Assembly (NCBI RefSeq): GCF_001543245.1
Contig: NZ_CP014163.1
Span: 310,001-374,000, forward strand
From: Aerococcus urinaehominis
Lineage (GTDB): Bacteria > Bacillota > Bacilli > Lactobacillales > Aerococcaceae
DNA length: 64,000 nucleotides
Direction of reading: 5' to 3'
Shown here piece after piece: positions 44,317-54,760 of this stretch. Position 1 is the stretch's first letter; each line of letters opens with the position of its first letter. The notes under the pieces were generated by a model. It searched no databases and was not told the origin of the DNA. It saw nothing but the letters and a program-made list of their open reading frames with translations. The translations under genes and the position numbers were made by a program.

Positions 44317-45339
44317 ATGGAAACAATTTACCTAGGTGGCTATACCCGCCAAGATAACCAAGGCATCCACGCTAGTCAATTTGATTCAGAGTCTGGTCAA
44401 TTTGGTGAAAGTCAATTAATTGTTGCAGTTGAAAATCCTACTTATTTTGATTTTAATGCTGATCAAACTAGTCTATTTACGCTAGCAGTTATCAATGATC
44501 AAGCCGGAGTTGCCCACTATAAAAAAACTACACAGTCATGGTATCAAGTCGACTTTGAGCCTGTTTGGGAAAGTAATGGTTGCTACCTTTCCTATGACCA
44601 AGAGCGCCAACTGATTTATTTAGCTAACTATGGGCTCGGTGAATTAGCCGTAGTTCAAGTGGACGAGCAAGGCCATATGTCCCACCTCCAAACAATCAAA
44701 CATACAGACCCGACTGGACCACATGAAAATCAAGACCATGCGCACGCCCACTATATTCAAGCCAGCCACAAACATCCCTATGTTTTCTCTTGTGATCTTG
44801 GCACTGATCAGGTTCACACTTATCAAGTTAATGCGGATAAGCAACTCAGTCAAGTAGCAGTCTACCATACTGAGCCTGGGACCGGTCCTCGCCATCTGGT
44901 TGAGCATCCTAGCCTGAATATTCTCTATATTTTGGGTGAGTTATCTTACACCATTGACATCGTTGCGGTTCAGGCTGATGGTCAATTAATAAGTATTGAC
45001 CGCATTGACACTATGCCTGATTCATGGACTGGCTTTAATTCTTCTGCTGCAATTCGCTTGAGTGATGATGGTCAATACCTTTATGTATCAAATCGTGGTC
45101 CTAACCAAATAAGCACTTTTTCAGTTAGTGCCGATGGCCAAGTGCTCAGCCAATTACAAACTCTAGCTAGTGGCGGTGACTTTCCGCGCGATTTTAATTT
45201 CAATGCTAGTCAGGACTATATCATTTGTGGCCATCAGCATGAAAATCAAATATCTGTCTTTAAACGAAATCGCAAGAGTGGTTTATTAAGTCGGATTGAT
45301 GATAGCTTAGCGCTTAATGAAATTGTTTGTATTAAGTAA
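44317..45339 (+). CDS. Lactonase family protein (6-phosphogluconolactonase-like, seven-bladed propeller)
   Basis: A 340-residue protein of the YkgB/Pgl family. HAHYIQASHKHPYVFSCDLGTDQVHTYQ, GTGPRHLVEHPS, YVSNRGPNQISTF and GDFPRDFNFN match the propeller blades of 6-phosphogluconolactonase. It would hydrolyse 6-phosphogluconolactone in the oxidative pentose phosphate pathway. TTG at 44314 and ATG at 44317 are adjacent; AAGGAG spacing favours ATG. Monocistronic with its own terminator. Confidence 0.87.
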   Translation: METIYLGGYTRQDNQGIHASQFDSESGQFGESQLIVAVENPTYFDFNADQTSLFTLAVINDQAGVAHYKKTTQSWYQVDFEPVWESNGCYLSYDQERQLIYLANYGLGELAVVQVDEQGHMSHLQTIKHTDPTGPHENQDHAHAHYIQASHKHPYVFSCDLGTDQVHTYQVNADKQLSQVAVYHTEPGTGPRHLVEHPSLNILYILGELSYTIDIVAVQADGQLISIDRIDTMPDSWTGFNSSAAIRLSDDGQYLYVSNRGPNQISTFSVSADGQVLSQLQTLASGGDFPRDFNFNASQDYIICGHQHENQISVFKRNRKSGLLSRIDDSLALNEIVCIK

Positions 45340-45350
45340 TCTAACTCATA

Positions 45351-45384
45351 AAAAGAGTCTGTGACAACTGTCGCAGACTCTTTT
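45351..45384 (+). terminator. Terminator after the lactonase gene
   Basis: AAAAGAGTCTG/CAGACTCTTTT stem extended by GTGAC...GTCGC pairing, followed by ATATTT. The next 200 bp up to 45583 show no gene or clear element. Confidence 0.88.
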
Positions 45385-45583
45385 ATATTTAGAAAACTAT
45401 ACAGCTTCGTATTTACTTCTTATACGCGCAGCTTGTTAAATAACTAGGCCTAAATTAGAAAGCATATTAGTATAGCCCCAACTTAGACGTGCTAGCTTGA
45501 TAGACTAATCCAAAAATTGGTTACACTCCAATTCACCTTTGTTACCGACAAACCTAGCTACTTATCACTATTGTCTTTATTAA

Positions 45584-46117
45584 TTAAATATCTGGATAGG
45601 AGACAATGCTAGCTACGTGGTCCCCTGCTTCCACCATTTGGCCTAAATTAGGGTCTAGGCAAGTCTCACTAAAGGTCGAATGGATAATAACACAAATCGT
45701 TGGATCAAAGTCTAGTTGAACGAGTTGATTACAATCCATTTCAACCAACTGGTCACCCACTTCTACTTGTTGCCCTTCTTCTACCAGAAGCTGGTAAGCT
45801 TCGCCGTCTAAGCTAGCTGTCTCTACACCCATATGAACCAATATTTCTAAGCCGCTAGCGCTCACAATACTAAGGGCATGGCGACTAGGGAAAATCTGCC
45901 CGATTTCTCCTGCTAATGGCGCATATACTTGGTTGCAATCAGGGTATAGCCCATAGCCATCCCCTAATAATTTTTGACTAAAAATTTGATCGTTTACTTC
46001 TTCAATCGCCATTATTTTGCCCTGACCTACCGCGTAGAGCTGGTCAAGTTGAACATGATTCTTTATATTTAACTGATTAGCTAGTTTGTTTTTCCTAGTC
46101 TTTAAGAAGTTAAACAT
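45584..46117 (-). CDS. PTS glucose-type EIIA domain protein (Crr family)
   Basis: A 177-residue stand-alone EIIA of the glucose/sucrose class. The phosphorylated His is in ILVHMGVETASLDG; the first conserved His should precede APLAGEI but the core region reads FPSRHALSIVSASG. It passes phosphate from HPr to an EIIB domain of a sugar permease encoded elsewhere. The start is ATG 46117, 6 nt after GGAGG; an adjacent TTG lies at 46120. About 15 residues longer at the N-terminus than typical Crr. Confidence 0.88.
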   Translation of the reverse strand: MFNFLKTRKNKLANQLNIKNHVQLDQLYAVGQGKIMAIEEVNDQIFSQKLLGDGYGLYPDCNQVYAPLAGEIGQIFPSRHALSIVSASGLEILVHMGVETASLDGEAYQLLVEEGQQVEVGDQLVEMDCNQLVQLDFDPTICVIIHSTFSETCLDPNLGQMVEAGDHVASIVSYPDI

Positions 46118-46312
46118 CAATTTCCTCCTAACTTAATTATGGTATTCCACAGAACACGTTAATTAGTTTTTCAAGATAACAGCCAGTATCTTAACATATG
46201 AACTAGAAATATGGTAAATTTTATTGAAAAATTCAATTTAGATTCTAATCTTAATAAAAAATTTGCTATACTTTAGCTTGTCGACAATTTTATACTGCAG
46301 AAAGGATACACA

Positions 46313-47140
46313 ATGATAGAACTATTAAAAATAATTTTTATTGGCGTTATAGAAGGTATAACTGAGTGGTTACCTATCTCCTCAACTGGACACATGATAT
46401 TAGTTGAAGAATTTATCAGTTTAAATGTCCGCCAAGAATTTTGGGATATATTCTTGGTTGTTATCCAACTGGGAGCAATTCTAGCCGTTTGTTGGATTTA
46501 CTTTGATCGTTTAAACCCTTTTTCTTCAAACAAGTCAGACGCTGATAGAAAAGAAACATGGGACACTTGGTTTAAAGTATTAGTAGGCTGTTTACCAGCT
46601 GCTATTTTTGGTTTAATTTTAGACGATTGGATGGAAGCCCATTTAATGAATTGGTTAGTGGTTGCCCTTGCCCTAATTATTTACGGGATTGCCTTTATCA
46701 TAATTGAAAAACGCAATGAAACAAGACAGCCTGTTGTCAATTCCATGGCAGATATGTCCTACAAAACTGCCTTACAAATTGGCCTCTTCCAAACGCTATC
46801 TTTAGTACCAGGAACTAGCCGATCAGGTTCTTCCATTCTGGGTGCAACCATTCTTGACACTAGCCGGCCGGTCGCAGCGAACTTCTCCTTCTTTATGTCC
46901 ATTCCTATTATGTTCGGGGCTTCTGGGCTAAAATTAGTGAAGGCGCTACTAACTGGTTTTCGCTTTACCGGTGGTGAACTTATCTTACTTCTAGTTGGTA
47001 TGATCGTGGCCTATATCGTATCAATTATCACAATTCGCTTTTTACTACGCTATATACAATCTAATGATTTCAAAATCTTTGGTTGGTATCGCATTGTTTT
47101 AGGCCTTATAGTGATTATCTATTTTGGATTTATTAGATAG
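46313..47140 (+). CDS. uppP: Undecaprenyl-diphosphatase
   Basis: A 275-residue BacA/UppP membrane enzyme that recycles the undecaprenyl carrier of cell-wall synthesis and can confer bacitracin resistance. Both active-site motifs are visible: [15 protein letters not shown] near residue 14 and [10 protein letters not shown] near 168. A possible -10 TATACT lies about 40 nt upstream. Monocistronic with a terminator. Confidence 0.96.
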   Translation: MIELLKIIFIGVIEGITEWLPISSTGHMILVEEFISLNVRQEFWDIFLVVIQLGAILAVCWIYFDRLNPFSSNKSDADRKETWDTWFKVLVGCLPAAIFGLILDDWMEAHLMNWLVVALALIIYGIAFIIIEKRNETRQPVVNSMADMSYKTALQIGLFQTLSLVPGTSRSGSSILGATILDTSRPVAANFSFFMSIPIMFGASGLKLVKALLTGFRFTGGELILLLVGMIVAYIVSIITIRFLLRYIQSNDFKIFGWYRIVLGLIVIIYFGFIR

Positions 47141-47160
47141 ATTTAGAATCCTAGTATTGA

Positions 47161-47187
47161 GGTGGCAAATTTAGCCACCTTTTTATA
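47161..47187 (+). terminator. Terminator after uppP
   Basis: GGTGGC/GCCACC stem with a 7-nt loop, followed by TTTTTATATA. Confidence 0.85.
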
Positions 47188-47247
47188 TATCCTTTTTATA
47201 ATGTGCCTATTAGCTTTTAGCCAATCCAAAATGTCAATAAACCTTGA

Positions 47248-47274
47248 AGAGGCTGGAACTTTGTTCCAGCCTCT
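47248..47274. terminator. Hairpin after the aspartokinase gene
   Basis: AGAGGCTGGAAC/GTTCCAGCCTCT, a 12-bp perfect stem with a 3-nt loop. The T-tract is better on the plus strand than on the minus strand, but the position suits the end of the aspartokinase gene. Confidence 0.65.
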
Positions 47275-47291
47275 TAGTTTTATTTATACTG

Positions 47292-48653
47292 TTATTGAGA
47301 AAGATCACCAAAAAATTCTTGATAGATAGCTCTTACTGCGTCAGCCTCAACCTCTTCTTTGAGACCAAACATGACGCTTGTTTCGGATGAGCCTTGGTTT
47401 ATCATTTCTAGATTAATCCCTGCTTCTGAAAGTGCCTTAGTCGCCCGAGCAGTATTACCGACAGTTTCAATCATACCTTCACCAACAATCATCATTAGGC
47501 AGATGTTCTCTTGACGGGTCACTGAATCAGCAGCAGTTACTACTTGGATTTTTTCAAGCATTTTTTTCATATCTTTAGAAGAGACCATATCTGCTCGGAA
47601 AATCACATCCATATCATCTATACCTGATACGACGTGCTCAACCGATACCTCAAATTCTTCTAAAACTGAGAGTACACGGCGCATAAAACCGACCTCACGA
47701 TTCATCAAATATTTTTTTATGTAAATCGATGAAAAACCACTTGTTGAAGCAATCCCAGAAATTGGGTAGGGATTAGTTGGCCTGGTTCGTGTGATCATAG
47801 TCCCCGGTGCAGTCGGATTATTGGTGTTCTTGATACATACCGGAATGCCCTCAGCAAAGGCAGGGTACAGGGCCTCATCATGAAAAACAGAGAAACCAGC
47901 ATAAGAAAGTTCTCTCATTTCAGCGTAAGTCAAATGGTCAATACCAACTGGATTCTCAACTTGACTAGGATTAGCTACATAGATTGAATCTACATCAGTG
48001 AAATTTTCATATAGGGTAGCCCGTACACCATTTGCCAAAATAGCCCCAGTGATATCTGAGCCGCCACGAGAAAAAGTGACGACCCGCCCTTCTTTGGTAT
48101 AGCCGAAGAAGCCCGGAAAGACTAGAACGCCCTCAAGGTCCCGTAATTTGTAGAGATTCAAATATGATTCTGGTAGCACCCGCGCATCACCTGGTTCATC
48201 TGACAAGAAAAGTCCAGCTTCTTTAGGATTGATGTATTGTGCATTAATCCCAGATTCTCTGAGATAGGCTGCGATTAGCTTAGCATTATTATCTTCGCCT
48301 GAAGCTTTGATTGCATCAAGGTAATAATCCGCTTGACTTACGTCAGCAGCAACAAGCTCAGTTAAATTCTGAGTAATTTCCTCAATAACTGGTTCCTTTA
48401 TCCCCAACTCATTAGCTACCTCTTGGTAACGTTCAATTACTTGAACAAAAACATGAGAGATATCATCACCTGTCAAAGCCCGTGTAGCTAACTCGATCAA
48501 AAGATCTGTAACCTTAACATCGTCTTTATAGCGCTTACCAGGTGCAGAAACCACCACTATGCGCCGATTACTGTCAGCAGCAATAATATCTTTAACTTTT
48601 TCTAATTGACCCCCATCGGCAACCGATGAGCCACCAAATTTAATTACTTTCAT
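47292..48653 (-). CDS. lysC: Aspartate kinase (class III type, two ACT domains)
   Basis: A 453-residue aspartokinase: VIKFGGSSVADGGQ (ATP), TFSRGGSDITGA (aspartate/ATP) and two C-terminal ACT domains (about residues 310-450, ISGIASTSGFSSIYI and LMMIVGEGMIETVGN). It phosphorylates aspartate at the head of the lysine, threonine and methionine pathway, with feedback control through the ACT domains. No lysine riboswitch is seen upstream. The end-product that inhibits it cannot be predicted. Confidence 0.94.
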   Translation of the reverse strand: MKVIKFGGSSVADGGQLEKVKDIIAADSNRRIVVVSAPGKRYKDDVKVTDLLIELATRALTGDDISHVFVQVIERYQEVANELGIKEPVIEEITQNLTELVAADVSQADYYLDAIKASGEDNNAKLIAAYLRESGINAQYINPKEAGLFLSDEPGDARVLPESYLNLYKLRDLEGVLVFPGFFGYTKEGRVVTFSRGGSDITGAILANGVRATLYENFTDVDSIYVANPSQVENPVGIDHLTYAEMRELSYAGFSVFHDEALYPAFAEGIPVCIKNTNNPTAPGTMITRTRPTNPYPISGIASTSGFSSIYIKKYLMNREVGFMRRVLSVLEEFEVSVEHVVSGIDDMDVIFRADMVSSKDMKKMLEKIQVVTAADSVTRQENICLMMIVGEGMIETVGNTARATKALSEAGINLEMINQGSSETSVMFGLKEEVEADAVRAIYQEFFGDLSQ

Positions 48654-48738
48654 GGTAAACCCTCAATTCACTTAGTTTCCATACAGTATAGCATTATCTT
48701 AAAAAAGTTTAAAGCTGCCATTTTAATGACATAATAGT

Positions 48739-48772
48739 AAAAACGCCTGAAATTATAGTTCAGGCGTTTTTT
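48739..48772 (-). terminator. Terminator of the glycogen operon
   Basis: AAAAACGCCTGAA/TTCAGGCGTTTTT stem with a short AT loop, just past the glgA stop. Confidence 0.9.
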
Positions 48773-48798
48773 GGCATAACAATAAGTACCAATCTATC

Positions 48799-50244
48799 CT
48801 ATTCGTCAAGTAAATCTTGATAAATAGCAATATAATCACCAGCTGGGTGTACCCATCTAAAGTCAGTGGTCATGGCTTGATAAATTAATTTTTCCCAAGC
48901 CTCAGGTTGGTTATTATATACATCCAAGGCATAATACACTGTTTGCGCAAAAGTATGGTCATTAAAAATGCCAAACGAGAAACCATTGCCAGTACCAGTA
49001 TACTGGTTATAAGGTGTCACAGTGTCCTTTAATCCGCCAGTTTCATGAACTAAAGGTAAGGTGCCATAGCGCATAGAAATCATTTGTGACAAACCGCAAG
49101 GCTCAAAGGCAGAAGGCATCAGGAATATATCTGAAGCAGCATAAATTTGCTGAGCTAGGGCAACATCAAAATCAATGTAGGCGCAGAAGATACCCGGGTA
49201 TTTCCACTCAAAGAAACGGAAACTATTTTCAAACTGGGCATCACCAGTTCCTAAAATAACAATTTGCACATCCTGGGTATTAATAATTTCTTCAGCTTTA
49301 GCTTCAATTAACTGCATACCTTTTTGGTCAGTTAAACGTGATACTACACCCATTAGTGGCAGGTCGGGGTCAACTGCTAAGCCAAGACGTTCCTGTAGGG
49401 CCACCTTGTTAGCACGCTTGCCAGTAACTGCTGTATCTAATTCATAATTCTCAACAATATTAGCATCTGTTGCTGGATTATTAATATCATAATCAATACC
49501 ATTAATAATCCCTCTGATTTTCCATGAATTTTGCCTTAGAACACCATCTAATCCTTCACCAAATTCTGGGGTTTGAATTTCTCCGGCATAGTTTGGCGAA
49601 ACCGTGGTAACGATATCAGAGAAATTAATACCTGCCTTCATAAAATTAACCATATTACCAGCTTGAGCCCCATTTGGATGGAACAAGCTCATGGTTGTAT
49701 TAAATACATCATACAAAATTTCAGATGGGTACCATCCCTGGAATCTGATATTATGAATTGTTAATATTTTACGAATATCTCGATAGGCTTCTACCCAGTG
49801 ATATTTATCAACTAATAGGGCTGGAATCATTGCCGTTTGCCAATCATTACAGTGGATAATGTTAGGAATAAAGTCAATTTTTTCCATCATCTCAATGACA
49901 GCTAAATCAAAATAGCCAAAGCGTTCACCTTCATCTGGTTCCCCATAGAGCACACCCCGGTCGAAGTACTCCTTGTTGTCAATAAAGTAGTAGGTCACGC
50001 CATCTAATTCAAGCGCTTCTACACCTACATACTTGCGGCGGTAATGACCAAGTTCCACTTCAAAATCAACCACATGGGTTAGTTCTTGCTTATATTTTTC
50101 AGCCATATGGTTATATAGGGGGAGAACAACCCGGATATCAATGCCTTGTTTTTTTAACTCTTTAGGTAAGGCATAAGCAACATCCCCAAGACCACCAGAT
50201 TTAAAAAAGGGAGCACTCTCTGAGGCAGCAAATAAAATTTTCAT
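48799..50244 (-). CDS. glgA: Glycogen synthase (ADP-glucose)
   Basis: A 481-residue GT5 enzyme that elongates alpha-1,4-glucan from ADP-glucose. The KTGGL-type loop reads APFFKSGGLGDVAYALP, with Ser for Thr. The C-terminal donor site includes GVVSRLTDQKGMQL and PSAFEPCGLSQMISMRYG. The ORF opens at 50268, but AAGGAGG is 7 nt before the ATG at 50244. Last gene of glgB-glgC-glgD-glgA. A GC-rich hairpin (50269-50296) separates it from glgD. Confidence 0.95.
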   Translation of the reverse strand: MKILFAASESAPFFKSGGLGDVAYALPKELKKQGIDIRVVLPLYNHMAEKYKQELTHVVDFEVELGHYRRKYVGVEALELDGVTYYFIDNKEYFDRGVLYGEPDEGERFGYFDLAVIEMMEKIDFIPNIIHCNDWQTAMIPALLVDKYHWVEAYRDIRKILTIHNIRFQGWYPSEILYDVFNTTMSLFHPNGAQAGNMVNFMKAGINFSDIVTTVSPNYAGEIQTPEFGEGLDGVLRQNSWKIRGIINGIDYDINNPATDANIVENYELDTAVTGKRANKVALQERLGLAVDPDLPLMGVVSRLTDQKGMQLIEAKAEEIINTQDVQIVILGTGDAQFENSFRFFEWKYPGIFCAYIDFDVALAQQIYAASDIFLMPSAFEPCGLSQMISMRYGTLPLVHETGGLKDTVTPYNQYTGTGNGFSFGIFNDHTFAQTVYYALDVYNNQPEAWEKLIYQAMTTDFRWVHPAGDYIAIYQDLLDE

Positions 50245-50268
50245 AAAATCCTCCTTAAAGATAAACAA

Positions 50269-50296
50269 GGGACTAGGACAAATGCCCAGTCCCTCT
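50269..50296 (-). other. Hairpin between glgD and glgA
   Basis: GGGACT/AGTCCC arms with additional internal pairing, not followed by a T-tract. It may be an RNA processing or stability element rather than a terminator. Confidence 0.4.
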
Positions 50297-50306
50297 TAAC
50301 TTGTCA

Positions 50307-51455
50307 TTAATCTGCTTTGATTACCTGGTTTTTACCAATTACAATCGGTTTATCAGCGGAACCCTCAATAACTGCACCAGGTTCTACCACAACACTCTTG
50401 TCTAGGATGGCATAGGACACCTTAGCCCCTTTACCAATTTGACAACTTTGGAAGATAATTGAGTCATTTACTTCAGCTTGCTTGTCTACAAACACTTTAC
50501 GACCGATATGAGATCTGCAAATATTACCATAGATTTCAGATCCATTTGCTAACTGAGAATTAACAATATCGGCGTGGTCACCATAGTAATTAGGTACCCC
50601 ATTTTGAGCTTTAGTGATAATTGGTTGCTCAGTTTGGAAGAGTTTGGTAAATGACTCAGCGTCAAGCATATCCATACTAGCATCATAGTAGGCCTTAATT
50701 GAGTCGATATTAGCTACGTAGCCCTTATATTCATATGCATAAACATCATAATCACTTAGATAAGCTTCTACTAGTTGGTCAATATCTAAAAATAGACCAT
50801 TATCGTCAGCCTTATTAATCATATCAATTAAATCAGCAGACCGCATCAAGGTCATATTCATGTCAAAATTAGCTGTTTCTCCGTAAAGCGGTGTTACTCC
50901 TTCTTTAGCGAAGGATACCAAGCGTTCACCCGCTCCAACTCCGACGATATATTCTTCTGGATGATACTCCACATACTCTCTTGGTACTTTAGCGTACAAA
51001 CGCGCTAGCTGTGCACCGGACTCTTCTAATTCAGCTAAAACGTCATTTAAAATAACATTAGCTAACACCTTTGAGCCAGATACAAAAACATATTCTGCAC
51101 TAGCCCGTTCTAAGAAGGTTAGGTGGTCTTCATAAAAGTTGCCCTTGCGACTAGCTGCTTCAAACAAGGCTTTTTTATGATGCATATGGGAATAAGTAAA
51201 GATACCACCACGATAGGTATCTAAATCCCAGGCTTTACCAGAACGAATGTGGTCATAAACTGAACGACCAGAATCACCGATGAATAAGCCTGCTGAACGC
51301 ACCCCAGCATGGGAAATACTAGTTAAAGAAAAATCTAGAATGCGATAGCGGCAAGCGAAAGGCAAAGAAGCAATTGGCCGAGAAGCAGTTAGCGGTGCCA
51401 TATGCTCATCTTTTTCGCTCAGGCTAAAAATGGCGGTTAATTTATTACGATACAT
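50307..51455 (-). CDS. glgD: Glucose-1-phosphate adenylyltransferase, GlgD subunit
   Basis: A 382-residue GlgC homologue with the fold (nucleotidyltransferase domain plus C-terminal left-handed beta-helix) but without the GGxGTRL loop: the N-terminus reads IFSLSEKDEHMAPLTASRPIASLPFA. GlgD proteins of Firmicutes are poorly active themselves and assemble with GlgC into an active heterotetramer. It starts 2 nt after the glgC stop, consistent with tight stoichiometric expression. Confidence 0.94.
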   Translation of the reverse strand: MYRNKLTAIFSLSEKDEHMAPLTASRPIASLPFACRYRILDFSLTSISHAGVRSAGLFIGDSGRSVYDHIRSGKAWDLDTYRGGIFTYSHMHHKKALFEAASRKGNFYEDHLTFLERASAEYVFVSGSKVLANVILNDVLAELEESGAQLARLYAKVPREYVEYHPEEYIVGVGAGERLVSFAKEGVTPLYGETANFDMNMTLMRSADLIDMINKADDNGLFLDIDQLVEAYLSDYDVYAYEYKGYVANIDSIKAYYDASMDMLDAESFTKLFQTEQPIITKAQNGVPNYYGDHADIVNSQLANGSEIYGNICRSHIGRKVFVDKQAEVNDSIIFQSCQIGKGAKVSYAILDKSVVVEPGAVIEGSADKPIVIGKNQVIKAD

Positions 51456-51457
51456 AC

Positions 51458-52585
51458 TTAATTACCTCCAACTTCTTCTTCATAACCAACAACTAGGATA
51501 TTATCTGGGCTGCCTACTAATTTAGCATTGTCATGAACTTGTGCCCCTTCACCCAGAATGGCGTATTCAATTTCAGCATTCTTACCAACAGTCACATTAG
51601 ACATCAGGACAGATTTATTAACTTTAGAGTCTTTGCCTATCAGAACTTCTTGAGAAATTACTGAATCAACAACTTCTCCGCGAATAATACAACCATCTGA
51701 AACAATTGAATTAGACACATGCGATTCAGCAGACAGGAATTGTGGTGGCGCTACCGGATTCTTAGAATTAATCGGCCAAGAAGAGTCTCTAATATTTAAT
51801 GGATGATCGGGGTCGATAAATTCCATGTTGGCTTCCCAAAGTGAATCAATGGTACCAACATCCTTCCAGTACCCTTCAAAAGCATAAGCATAAAGAGATT
51901 CATGATTATCTAAATACGCCGGAATAACATTTTGACCAAAGTCTTCCATCTTTTCAGGATCTGATGTTAAATAGTCACGGAGCTTCTTCCAGGTAAAGAT
52001 ATAGATACCCATCGAAGCTAGATTAGATTTTGGATGTTCTGGTTTTTCCTCGAATTCAACAATTCGGCCTTCTTTATCAGTATTCATGATACCGAATCGA
52101 GAAGCTTCTTCAATTGGTACTGGGATAACACCTACAGTACAATCGGCTCCTCTCTCTATATGCTCATCAAGCATCTTTTGATAGTCCATCTTGTAAATAT
52201 GGTCACCTGATAAAATTAGTACGTATTCCGGATTATGACTATCTACGAATGTAATATTTTCATAAATCGCATTGGCTGTACCTTCAAACCAATTACCACC
52301 ATCAGAACCTGAATATGGTTGTAAAATGAAGGCACCACCATCACTAGAGTCTAAATCCCACGGAGATCCGTTACCAATATGGGTATTCAAAACTAAAGGT
52401 TCATATTGAGTCATAATACCTACTGTACTAATACCAGAGTTAGCACAGTTAGATAGAGGGAAATCAATGATACGATAACGACCACCAAAAGGTACAGCTG
52501 GTTTTGCTATATCCTTGGTTAATTTACCCAAACGTGTACCCTTACCACCAGCCAAAATCATTGCAAGCATTTTTCCGTTTTTCAT
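51458..52585 (-). CDS. glgC: Glucose-1-phosphate adenylyltransferase, GlgC subunit
   Basis: A 375-residue catalytic subunit making ADP-glucose from ATP and glucose-1-phosphate. The nucleotide loop [39 protein letters not shown] and [10 protein letters not shown] are conserved. It follows glgB by 63 nt. A GGAGTTTAACTCC inverted repeat covers the region before the start codon and may tune translation. Confidence 0.96.
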   Translation of the reverse strand: MKNGKMLAMILAGGKGTRLGKLTKDIAKPAVPFGGRYRIIDFPLSNCANSGISTVGIMTQYEPLVLNTHIGNGSPWDLDSSDGGAFILQPYSGSDGGNWFEGTANAIYENITFVDSHNPEYVLILSGDHIYKMDYQKMLDEHIERGADCTVGVIPVPIEEASRFGIMNTDKEGRIVEFEEKPEHPKSNLASMGIYIFTWKKLRDYLTSDPEKMEDFGQNVIPAYLDNHESLYAYAFEGYWKDVGTIDSLWEANMEFIDPDHPLNIRDSSWPINSKNPVAPPQFLSAESHVSNSIVSDGCIIRGEVVDSVISQEVLIGKDSKVNKSVLMSNVTVGKNAEIEYAILGEGAQVHDNAKLVGSPDNILVVGYEEEVGGN

Positions 52586-52648
52586 AGAAAGTGGAGTTAA
52601 ACTCCATTCCTCCCTTCAAAAAATTAATGGGACATCAACAATTATTAA

Positions 52649-54706
52649 TTATTTCCGAGCTGTTTTTCTCTTTCTTGTCTTCTTCGTTTTTGGCAGCTTA
52701 GCTTTCTGAGGTTGCTTTGCCTTTGTTTGATTTACTTGAGCGGCCTTTGCTAGCGCTTCTTTTTCTTTCTGAACTGCATCAGCTTGACTTGAATAGTCAA
52801 TTAATTCAATTTCTAAAGGCTCTAGTAAAAAAGTTGCCATGGAAGGTAGCGTAACTTCAATTGAATAGAGATGACGCTGAGCAGGTATGGGTTCAGCTTC
52901 AAATACTTCTTGCTGATACTCCCAATTACCACCAAATTCCGCCATTTCACTATTTAAAATGACCTGGTAAGTACCTGGGTATGGCACGCCAATACGGTAG
53001 TTGTCACGCTGAACAGGGGTGAAATTATGTACACAGACTACTAGTTCCTCAGCTTCATCTGCTTGACGGATATAAGCAACGATGGTGCGGTCAGCATCGT
53101 CCGCCTCTAAGAAAGAGATGCCATTACGATTCAAGTCATTTTGATGAAGCGCTTTCTTGGTTAAGTATAACTCATTTATGCTTTTAACAAAATGGTTATA
53201 TTCACTATTAAATTCTCTATTTAAATCTTCCCATTCCAGCTGACTATACCAGCGCCATTCCAGGAACTGACCAATTTCATTGCCCATAAAGGTTAGTTTT
53301 TTACCAGGATAAGTCATGCGATAGCCTTCCATAACTCGTAAGTTACAGAATTGGTCATAACGACTATTACCAGGCATCCGACCTAATAAAGAATGTTTGC
53401 CATGAACCACCTCATCATGAGATAATCCCAAAACAAAGTTCTCATCAAACATATACATAAAGGTAAAGGTAATTAATTTATAATTATATTTACGCGACAA
53501 GGGGTCAAGAGAAAAGAACTTTAAAGTATCGTTCATCCAGCCCATATTCCATTTAAAGTTAAAACCAATACCTCCATGGTCGAGGTTAGCGGTGACACCT
53601 GGCCAGGCAGTTGATTCTTCTGCCATCATCAGATAAGAAGGGTCTCTTAAAAACACCTCTTTGTTAAGCTTGCGTAAGAAGCCTAAGCCCTCTAAGTTTA
53701 CATTATTACCATATTCATTAGGGGTCCATGGACCCTCATCATAATCTAGATACAAAATATTAGATACTGAATCGACCCGGATACCGTCAAAGTGGAATTT
53801 TTCCAACCAGAACAAGGCATTTGATATTAAGAAACTTTGCACTTGCGACTTACCGAGATCAAAGTTCAAACTACCCCAGCGAATATTATTGGCCCGATTA
53901 GGATCACTATATTCAAAAGTTGGGGTACCGTCGTAATATGCCATGGCATCATCATTGACGACAAAATGCCCGGGAACCCAGTCAACAATTAACCCAATTC
54001 CCTCTTGGTGCGCCCGATCGACAAAAGCCATTAAATGCTCAAAATTAGTGCCATATCGTCCAGCTAAGGCATAATAGCCACCAATTTGGTAACCCCAAGA
54101 CATCTCCAATGGATGTTCCATCAGCGGCATAAACTCAATATGGGTGTAACCCATCTCTTTAACATAAGGAATCAATTCATCAGCTAAATCTGCCCAGGTA
54201 TAAGCGGAGCCATCTTCATGTCGGCGCCAAGAAGATTGGTGGACCTCATAGATATTTAACGGTTCTTTATAGACATTTGACTTTTGTCGTTTTTCATACC
54301 AGGCTTGGTCCTGCCACTGATAGTCAGGAAGATTTTGAATGATGGACGCATTGGCAGGTGCGATTTCATAAGCGAAAGCAAAAGGGTCTTGCTTCTCTTT
54401 CTTTTCACCAGTGCGAGCCTCTATAACATATTTGTAAAGATCCCATTCCTTGGCATTCTCGATAAAAACAGTCCAAGCACCAGTTCGTCCTACTTTTTCC
54501 ATTCTGGTTTCTTGCCAGTCATTAAAGTAACCTTTCACATATACACGCTTAGCATTCGGTGCCCAGACCGTAAAACGATATCCTGTTACACCATCTAGCG
54601 TCGTTTGACGAGCCCCCAAGAACTCATAGGCTTGGAAATGGTTCCCTAGATTAAAGAAGTACATATTATGCTCCAAGGATGCCATATCCAGCGGTTGATT
54701 AGACAT
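52649..54706 (-). CDS. glgB: 1,4-alpha-glucan branching enzyme with a basic C-terminal tail
   Basis: A 685-residue GH13 branching enzyme. An N-terminal CBM48 domain (FTVWAPNAKRVYVKGYFNDW) precedes the catalytic barrel, with the nucleophile Asp in DGIRVDSVSN, the acid Glu in MAEESTAWPG and the stabilising Asp in LSHDEVVHGKHS. The last 41 residues form a Lys/Arg-rich tail (16 of 41 basic), not part of the enzyme fold. First gene of the glg operon; GGAGGGG precedes the ATG. A near-consensus CcpA site lies about 60 nt upstream, inside the preceding terminator. Confidence 0.95.
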   Translation of the reverse strand: MSNQPLDMASLEHNMYFFNLGNHFQAYEFLGARQTTLDGVTGYRFTVWAPNAKRVYVKGYFNDWQETRMEKVGRTGAWTVFIENAKEWDLYKYVIEARTGEKKEKQDPFAFAYEIAPANASIIQNLPDYQWQDQAWYEKRQKSNVYKEPLNIYEVHQSSWRRHEDGSAYTWADLADELIPYVKEMGYTHIEFMPLMEHPLEMSWGYQIGGYYALAGRYGTNFEHLMAFVDRAHQEGIGLIVDWVPGHFVVNDDAMAYYDGTPTFEYSDPNRANNIRWGSLNFDLGKSQVQSFLISNALFWLEKFHFDGIRVDSVSNILYLDYDEGPWTPNEYGNNVNLEGLGFLRKLNKEVFLRDPSYLMMAEESTAWPGVTANLDHGGIGFNFKWNMGWMNDTLKFFSLDPLSRKYNYKLITFTFMYMFDENFVLGLSHDEVVHGKHSLLGRMPGNSRYDQFCNLRVMEGYRMTYPGKKLTFMGNEIGQFLEWRWYSQLEWEDLNREFNSEYNHFVKSINELYLTKKALHQNDLNRNGISFLEADDADRTIVAYIRQADEAEELVVCVHNFTPVQRDNYRIGVPYPGTYQVILNSEMAEFGGNWEYQQEVFEAEPIPAQRHLYSIEVTLPSMATFLLEPLEIELIDYSSQADAVQKEKEALAKAAQVNQTKAKQPQKAKLPKTKKTRKRKTARK

Positions 54707-54760
54707 ATCCGTCCCCTCCTTAGCAGACTATTTCATAAGTTAAATATACCATGTTAAGCC

